A stretch of DNA of 34,313 nt from DAOTUB01 sp034437455 (GTDB lineage Bacteria; Chloroflexota; Anaerolineae; B4-G1): positions 1-34,313 of the forward strand of contig DAOTUB010000333.1 of NCBI GenBank assembly GCA_034437455.1. The letters are read 5' to 3'. A program made the translations under genes and the position numbers. The notes under the pieces were generated by a model that had not been told where the DNA came from, did no database searches, and saw only the letters and a list, made by a program, of their open reading frames with translations. Numbering within the stretch: position 1 is the stretch's first letter; each line of letters begins with the position of its first letter. This document shows, piece by piece, positions 30,635-34,313 of the stretch.

Positions 30635-31693
30635 ATGGACACAATTTTGCAATTCGTTCAGCAGCGCAGGGCCCTGGTGGCGTTGATCGGAGGGGCTATA
30701 CTGGGGCTGCTTCTGGGACTTGCTATCGGCTGGTGGTGGTGGCCGACGGAGTTGACCAACGCCACGCCCGGCAACCTGCGTTCCGATTTCCAGAGCGCCT
30801 ACGTTCTCTGGGTCGCTGAGCACTATGCGGTCAATGGCGATCTGGAATGGGCCAAGGGGAAGTTGGGCGTGGAGTACTGGGAAGAGGGCCAACTCGCTGA
30901 CGTGCTGGAGCAACTGGCTCAAGAGCGGAGTGGGCAGGAAGCGACTCGTCTGAGAGCGCTGGCGCGTGTCCTGGAAGAAACTGCATCTGCAGAACCGGCA
31001 GCAGGCAGCGGGATCGATCTCGGCTCGGTGGGAAAGGTCTGCGGGGTCGGCCTATTGGTGGCGGCGCTCATCGTAGGGATCATATTTCTATTTGCGCGTT
31101 TGCGGGGGTCGCAGGCCAAACCAGGCATCGCAGAGCGAGTGCGCGGTGTGACCATGATCGAAGATCTCCCTCCCGCTGAACCTGTCTCGTGGGGAACGGC
31201 AGGGCCGCCATTGGCCCAATTCGTCACGACCTATTCGATAGGAGACGAGCACTACGATCCCTCCTTTAGCATCGAGACAGAGAACGGCGAATTTGTAGGC
31301 GAGTGCGGCGTGGGCATCTCAGAGACCATCGGCGTGGGCGAGCCTGGCAAAGTTACCGCTCTCGAGGCTTGGCTGTTCGATAAGAACGACATCCGTACCG
31401 TGACCAAAGTGCTCATGTCGGATTATTCCTTCCACGACGAGGCGCTGCGCACCAAATTGGCGCCCAAGGGCGAGCCGGTTTTGGTCGAAGAAGGCAAAGA
31501 CATCATCCTGGAAACGAGAGGATTGCGTATGCGGGTGCGCATCGTAGAAGCCAAGTATGGGATGGGCGAGTTACCGCCCGACAGTTTCTTCGATAGGTTG
31601 ACTGTGGACCTGGCGGCCTGGGTTAAATCGGAAGGGGAACAGGCAAAACCTGTGGCCGCAGCCGACGCACCCACGACACCGCCTACACTGTAG
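30635..31693 (+). CDS. Two-TM membrane protein of unknown family
   Basis: A 352-aa protein. TM1 (about 13-36, ALVALIGGAILGLLLGLAIG) ends in WWWWP. An outside or inside helical domain of about 85 residues follows (LRSDFQSAYVLWVAEHYAVN, LADVLEQLAQERSG), then TM2 (about 134-155). The C-terminal ~190 residues start TMIEDLPPAEP and form a beta-rich domain (YSIGDEHYDPSFSIE, FVGECGVGISETIG, ALEAWLFDKNDIRT), ending in an Ala/Pro/Thr tail. An excellent AGGAGGGAGG precedes ATG 30635. No family name could be assigned; the layout recurs in Chloroflexota hypothetical proteins as far as I recall. Its stop codon lies inside a tandem repeat. Confidence 0.8.
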   Translation: MDTILQFVQQRRALVALIGGAILGLLLGLAIGWWWWPTELTNATPGNLRSDFQSAYVLWVAEHYAVNGDLEWAKGKLGVEYWEEGQLADVLEQLAQERSGQEATRLRALARVLEETASAEPAAGSGIDLGSVGKVCGVGLLVAALIVGIIFLFARLRGSQAKPGIAERVRGVTMIEDLPPAEPVSWGTAGPPLAQFVTTYSIGDEHYDPSFSIETENGEFVGECGVGISETIGVGEPGKVTALEAWLFDKNDIRTVTKVLMSDYSFHDEALRTKLAPKGEPVLVEEGKDIILETRGLRMRVRIVEAKYGMGELPPDSFFDRLTVDLAAWVKSEGEQAKPVAAADAPTTPPTL

Positions 31694-31737
31694 GTGTAGG
31701 CCTACACTGTAGGTGTAGCCAGACCGGAAAGTCTGGC
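31682..31737. repeat. Tandem 19-bp self-complementary repeats plus a third hairpin
   Basis: CCTACACTGTAGGTGTAGG at 31682-31700 is repeated at 31701-31719 (last base C). Each copy folds with stem CCTACAC/GTGTAGG. GCCAGAC/GTCTGGC (31718-31724, 31731-31737) forms a third hairpin. The first copy contains the TAG of the upstream gene. Confidence 0.75.
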
Positions 31738-31751
31738 CCACGACTAGATTG

Positions 31752-31785
31752 ACACCCTCGTCGCGTCTTCACGGCGAGGGTGTTT
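31752..31785 (+). terminator. Rho-independent terminator
   Basis: The stem ACACCCTCG (31752-31760) pairs with CGAGGGTGT (31775-31783), followed by TT. It lies between the membrane-protein gene and the methyltransferase. Confidence 0.7.
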
Positions 31786-31801
31786 ACCTGTGAAGGGTGC
31801 A

Positions 31802-32440
31802 ATGCATCGGTTGTGGTGGAGTTTCTTACGGCTCTTTTTCCGGCTGCTCTATACTAAATTCGCCTGGACGTATGACCTGGTGGCCTGGGTTGTATCGTTG
31901 GGACAGTGGAGGGCCTGGGGACGCGCAGCGATCCCGTATCTGCGGGGCGAACGGATACTGGAGTTGGCTCACGGCCCTGGTCATCTGCTGGCGACGATGA
32001 CGAACCAGGGTCTGTCCGCCACAGGGCTTGATCTCTCACCCCACATGGGACGGTTGGCAAAGCGACGCTTGAGAAGAGCCGGGCTGGTCGTCCCCCTGGT
32101 ACGCGCGCAGGCACAGGCGCTCCCTTTTCGTGAGGGGTGTTTCGACAGCATCGTCGCCGCCTTCCCCACCGAGTTCATTCTCGTCCCCGCCACTCTGCGC
32201 GAGGCGGCGCGGGTCTTGTGCCATCCGGGACAGCGATTGGTCATCGTCGCCAGCGCCCGCCAAGACGGGCGCGATCCGCTTGCTTACGCCATCCGCTGGC
32301 TTTATCGAGCGACGGGGCAGAACAAGTTACTCCCCGACGGGTTCGCGACCGTCATGGAGAAAGCAGGATTTATCCCACACGTTGTACAGGAACGAGTCGA
32401 CCGTAGCGCTGTGACGTTGATCGTTGCGGAAAAGCGGTGA
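31802..32440 (+). CDS. Class I SAM-dependent methyltransferase
   Basis: A 212-aa protein. Motif I is ILELAHGPGHLL, with the acidic motif II in ATGLDLSPHM, then AQALPFREGCFDSIVAAF (motif IV region) and VLCHPGQRLVIVAS. These are typical of the UbiE/Methyltransf_11 group. The N-terminal ~45 residues are hydrophobic and aromatic (LWWSFLRLFFRLLYTKFAWTY), so it may sit at the membrane and act on a lipid or quinone-like substrate; this is inference. ATG 31802 is preferred because GAAGGG stands 4-5 nt upstream; an in-frame GTG at 31790 lies close to the terminator stem. Confidence 0.85.
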   Translation: MHRLWWSFLRLFFRLLYTKFAWTYDLVAWVVSLGQWRAWGRAAIPYLRGERILELAHGPGHLLATMTNQGLSATGLDLSPHMGRLAKRRLRRAGLVVPLVRAQAQALPFREGCFDSIVAAFPTEFILVPATLREAARVLCHPGQRLVIVASARQDGRDPLAYAIRWLYRATGQNKLLPDGFATVMEKAGFIPHVVQERVDRSAVTLIVAEKR

Positions 32441-32451
32441 GATCGCAGCGA

Positions 32452-32955
32452 TCAGGGTTGGTGGTAAAGCTGCAAGTAAGAGCGGCCTACCAACAAAAGA
32501 TCGGCCTGAAGAGAGAATGGAGTAGAGAGTGCGACGAGTGGGTAGACCTGAACCTCAGTAATAGGCAGCAGATTGCCCTGAGTGACGTCTAGAAAAGCAT
32601 CCACCCCCGCTTCGGCAGGCATGTGGAAGTAACCCCGACAGACGGCTACCGGTGTGTAGGCTACCAACAATTCACGATGCACGAGCGGGCGGATCGAAGC
32701 GCGGGTTTCGGCCTCGGTGAAATGGAGAAGGACGATCTGGGATTTAAGGAGGGTGACTTGGGAACGCGAGAGGTCGCTCAGCGGGCTGTTGGGCGTCAAA
32801 GAGGTCAAATGTACGTCGTGGAGCGAGAGGCTGGTGCGCGTTGGATCGTCGATAAAATTAAGCACCGCTCCTACCACTTCCAACTGCCCGTTTATCTGAA
32901 ACTGGGGGGTCAGTATCTGAACGTCGTGGCGCTCAACAGAGATTTGCATACTCAT
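32452..32955 (-). CDS. Beta-rich protein of unknown function with two similar halves
   Basis: A 167-aa cytoplasmic-looking protein with no signal peptide or TM helix. The first half has ILTPQFQINGQLEVVG followed by FIDDPTRTSLSLHDVHLTSL; the second has LVAYTPVAVCRGYFHMPAE followed by FLDVTQGNLLPITEVQVYPL. Both read as strand, (G/R)-strand, D-loop, strand, which suggests an internal duplication of a small barrel. It may correspond to one of the DUF families of Chloroflexota, but I cannot name it with certainty. ATG 32955 has AAAGGAG upstream. It is convergent with the methyltransferase, 11 bp apart. Confidence 0.75.
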   Translation of the reverse strand: MSMQISVERHDVQILTPQFQINGQLEVVGAVLNFIDDPTRTSLSLHDVHLTSLTPNSPLSDLSRSQVTLLKSQIVLLHFTEAETRASIRPLVHRELLVAYTPVAVCRGYFHMPAEAGVDAFLDVTQGNLLPITEVQVYPLVALSTPFSLQADLLLVGRSYLQLYHQP

Positions 32956-33003
32956 CGGTTGCTCCTTTCATGATTTTGTGGTAGAATAATTTTGCTCGGT
33001 GGT

Positions 33004-33026
33004 AGAGCCGGACTCGGTCCGGCTCT
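33004..33026. repeat. 9-bp-stem hairpin upstream of tRNA-Arg
   Basis: AGAGCCGGA (33004-33012) pairs exactly with TCCGGCTCT (33018-33026) across a 5-nt loop, followed by AATTAT. It lies 15 bp before the tRNA. It may be a terminator for upstream readthrough or a repeat remnant. Confidence 0.5.
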
Positions 33027-33041
33027 AATTATACACCAATT

Positions 33042-33115
33042 GCCCCCGTAGCTCAATTGGACAGAGCGGCGGACTTCGAATCCGTAGGCTGTGCGTTCGA
33101 ATCGCACCGGGGGCG
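33042..33115 (+). tRNA. tRNA-Arg (anticodon TCG)
   Basis: A complete 74-nt cloverleaf: acceptor GCCCCCG/CGGGGGC, D-arm GCTC...GAGC, anticodon stem GCGGA/TCCGT around loop CTTCGAA (anticodon TCG, reading CGA and perhaps other CGN codons), T-arm GTGCG-TTCGAAT-CGCAC and discriminator G. CCA is not encoded (TCT follows). Integrase and transposase remnants begin 58 bp downstream, so its 3' part is a likely old attachment site. Confidence 0.95.
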
Positions 33116-33172
33116 TCTGAAGAGGGCACGCAAAGGCAGTTGCTTTCCTGTGTTGTCTCTAGCTGACGTTTT

Positions 33173-33370
33173 TTATTCCTCACTGTCATCGTGCCAGGGA
33201 TCTTTGCAGGGGCCGTCCAGGTCATTCAAAGTCGAGTTCCCGTCGTGCAGTCGGTCGAGTATTCCTCTTGCGTGTTTCCCGTAGATGTCAGCCGTGACCT
33301 GGATAGCGGAGTGATTCATCATCTGTGATACCGCCTTCAGGTTAACACCACGGGTCAGTGTCGATATGAC
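33173..33370 (-). pseudogene. C-terminal remnant of a tyrosine recombinase (integrase)
   Basis: The minus strand frame ending at TAA 33173-33175 reads TLTRGVNLKAVSQMMNHS, then AIQVTADIYGKHARGILDRL. This is the end of the phage-integrase catalytic domain: GVNLKAVSQ, the His of MMNHS and the catalytic Tyr of TADIYGK. About 65 residues remain. Everything before TLTRG is lost at the junction with the IS630 fragment, near 33360-33375. It lies next to tRNA-Arg, the classic site for such integrases. No start or the R-H-x-x-R motif is present, so it is dead. Confidence 0.85.
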
Positions 33371-33855
33371 AGTGATTGCTCAGTCAATACGCCGATCTCG
33401 ATTTCAACCATGTTTAGCCAACTGCCGTGCTTAGGAGTGTAATGAAACTCCAATCGATCCAGAATACGTTTAGCCTCTTCCGGCTCGAAAGCCTCATACA
33501 ACGAGGCGGGAATATGGGTGTTCAGGTTGTCTTGTACGACCACGATAACGTCTGCATCTGGGAAAAGCTCATCGACCAAGTAGTGCATAGCATAAGCGTA
33601 ATCGATCTTCGTGCGTCGCTCAGTGACCCGAACGTGACGCCATCCTGCCAGCGGTTGAAAGAACATGAAGAGATTGCGCATACCATTGCGTTTGTATTCA
33701 TAATCGTAGCGTTCGGGCTGTCCAGCTTTTCCTGGTAACGGACAACGTTTTTCCGCGACGAGTTGAACCAGCTTCTCGTCGAAACAGACCTGGGGTCGTT
33801 TGGGGTCATACGGTCGCGCATAGACGCTCAGTACATCCTCCCCTACCACCCTCAA
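33355..33855 (-). pseudogene. IS630-family transposase fragment
   Basis: The reading frame contains the C-terminal DDE part of IS630-type transposases: a conserved acidic residue in RPQVCFDEKLVQL, then VVVQDNLNTHIPASLYEAF, RLEFHYTPKHGSWLNMVEIEIGVL. The first half (helix-turn-helix) is missing, with an in-frame TAG just upstream, and the last ~50 residues after LTEQSL are replaced by the integrase remnant. About 160 codons remain. The frame is clean, so the truncations are fairly recent, but it cannot make an active enzyme. Confidence 0.88.
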
Positions 33856-34116
33856 AACCGACGAGAGTTCCGCCTACAATCACATTGTTGGTACAGGCCG
33901 CGGTCATGCTACAGTATGCCACTCCCGTCGTGAGTACGCCCATAATGATGATGGTGATGGCTTTTGTGAAGTGCACTGTAACATCATGGAAGACATCTGG
34001 ACTGGTTTGCGCAACTTCTTACATCCCTTCCGTGGTGTGCATAAGAAATACCTGGCCATTTACGTGGCGATGTTTGAGTGGGCACATAATCTCAAACGGG
34101 TCACCGCGGACTTGAG
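33841..34116 (+). pseudogene. IS1595-family (ISXO2-like) transposase C-terminal fragment
   Basis: The plus frame reads KTDESSAYNHIVGTGRGHATV, then HSRREYAHNDDGDGFCEVHC, then NIMEDIWTGLRNFLHPFRG and VHKKYLAIYVAMFEWAHNLK. This is the C-terminal part of ISXO2-like transposases, including the HxN...E signature region (HCNIME) and the TDE acidic site. The N-terminal half is lost at a junction near 33841-33850 with the IS630 fragment. The last residues after RVTAD are replaced by the terminus of an IS5-family element. About 90 codons remain. Confidence 0.85.
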
Positions 34117-34313
34117 AGCGTGTTTTAAAAGTAAAACTGCACATTTACACGAACACAGCAGGATTGGTAGCTAAACGCTTCAGCATAATCCGCACCATCG
34201 CAGCGTAGATCATGGTTTCGCTGGTTTCGGGGAGCTCTTCGTAATCCCTGCTCAAACGCCGAAAGCGTACCAGCCAGCCAAAGGTACGCTCCACTACCCA
34301 ACGGCGTGGGAGG
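34117..34313. mobile_element. End of an IS5-family insertion sequence, running off the window
   Basis: The IS1595-like frame breaks at GAGAGCGTGTTTTAAAAG (from about 34117), which looks like an IS terminus. It is followed by 28 bp of noncoding DNA and then the 3' end of a minus-strand transposase gene. Only one end is inside the window, so terminal repeats and target duplication cannot be checked. Confidence 0.65.
34145..34312 (-). CDS. IS5-family transposase, C-terminal part (cut by window end)
   Basis: The last 55 codons of a transposase: LPRRWVVERTFGWLVRFRRL, SRDYEELPETSETMIYAAM, VRIMLKRLA, ending at TAA 34145-34147. The motif RRWVVERTFGWL carries the final catalytic Glu of the DDE triad in IS5-family (IS427/IS1031-like) enzymes. 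The remainder lies beyond the window, so whether it is intact is unknown. Here the visible part is without frameshift. Confidence 0.88.
   Translation of the reverse strand, partial: LPRRWVVERTFGWLVRFRRLSRDYEELPETSETMIYAAMVRIMLKRLATNPAVFV

Noticed and set aside
33885..34115. Plus-strand 76-codon ORF starting at 33885
   Set aside because: It is a different frame from the IS1595-like transposase reading, which carries the recognisable WTGLRNFLHPFRGVHKKYL motif.

Overview
The window looks like a chromosomal segment of a Chloroflexota bacterium, probably Anaerolineae-like. This is inferred from gene content, not from a marker gene. The supporting signs are GC-rich codon use, a Thr/Pro-rich tail on a membrane-anchored protein, a TopA with an N-terminal four-cysteine DUF5679-like ribbon, an acidic tail on ribosomal protein S16, a trp operon read by a T-box, and many small palindromic mobile repeats.

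Layout. 1-1107: a toxin-antitoxin locus whose PIN-domain toxin gene is split by a 121-bp MITE with perfect ends and a 9-bp target duplication. 1195-4943 (minus): agmatinase-family protein, class V aminotransferase and M32 carboxypeptidase. 5037-5671 (minus): a second toxin-antitoxin-like pair (DUF4258-like plus YgiT-type zinc finger) with a near-consensus promoter. 5990-9310 (plus): a histidine kinase with a very short extracytoplasmic loop, an SPFH/band-7 protein and a NarL-type response regulator. 9342-10821 (plus): a tandem 121-bp duplication, each copy with a ribosome-binding site, a 21-codon ORF and a structured palindromic repeat, followed by three small membrane-protein genes, two of them paralogues. 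10893-11360 (minus): a cold-shock protein gene and, downstream, a frameshifted RRM RNA-binding gene. 11616-16952 (plus): an esterase, a Thr/Pro-rich anchored protein, three consecutive M42 aminopeptidases, a strong terminator, a MITE and comEA.

16963-22539 (minus) is a compact trpE-G-D-C-F operon ending in a histidine-phosphatase gene. It is preceded by a ~390-nt T-box leader with the canonical T-box sequence, a terminator, UGG specifier candidates and a TTGACA/TATAAG promoter. Divergently, 22592-26673 (plus) carries ffh-rpsP-khpA-rimM-dprA, the usual SRP/ribosome-maturation cluster with dprA where trmD often lies. Then follow a second MITE (8-bp target duplication), manC and topA. 30635-32955 holds a two-TM unknown protein, a run of hairpins, a methyltransferase and a beta-rich unknown protein. 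From 33042 there is tRNA-Arg(TCG) followed by nested wreckage: a tyrosine-integrase C-terminus, an IS630-family fragment, an IS1595-family fragment and the end of an IS5-family element that runs off the window.

How they work together: the trp genes make tryptophan precursors under tRNA-Trp control (trpA/trpB are not here). ComEA and DprA suggest natural DNA uptake. The kinase/SPFH/regulator genes followed by small membrane proteins resemble an envelope-stress module in outline and are the best candidate here for an undescribed system. No CRISPR array or rRNA was seen.
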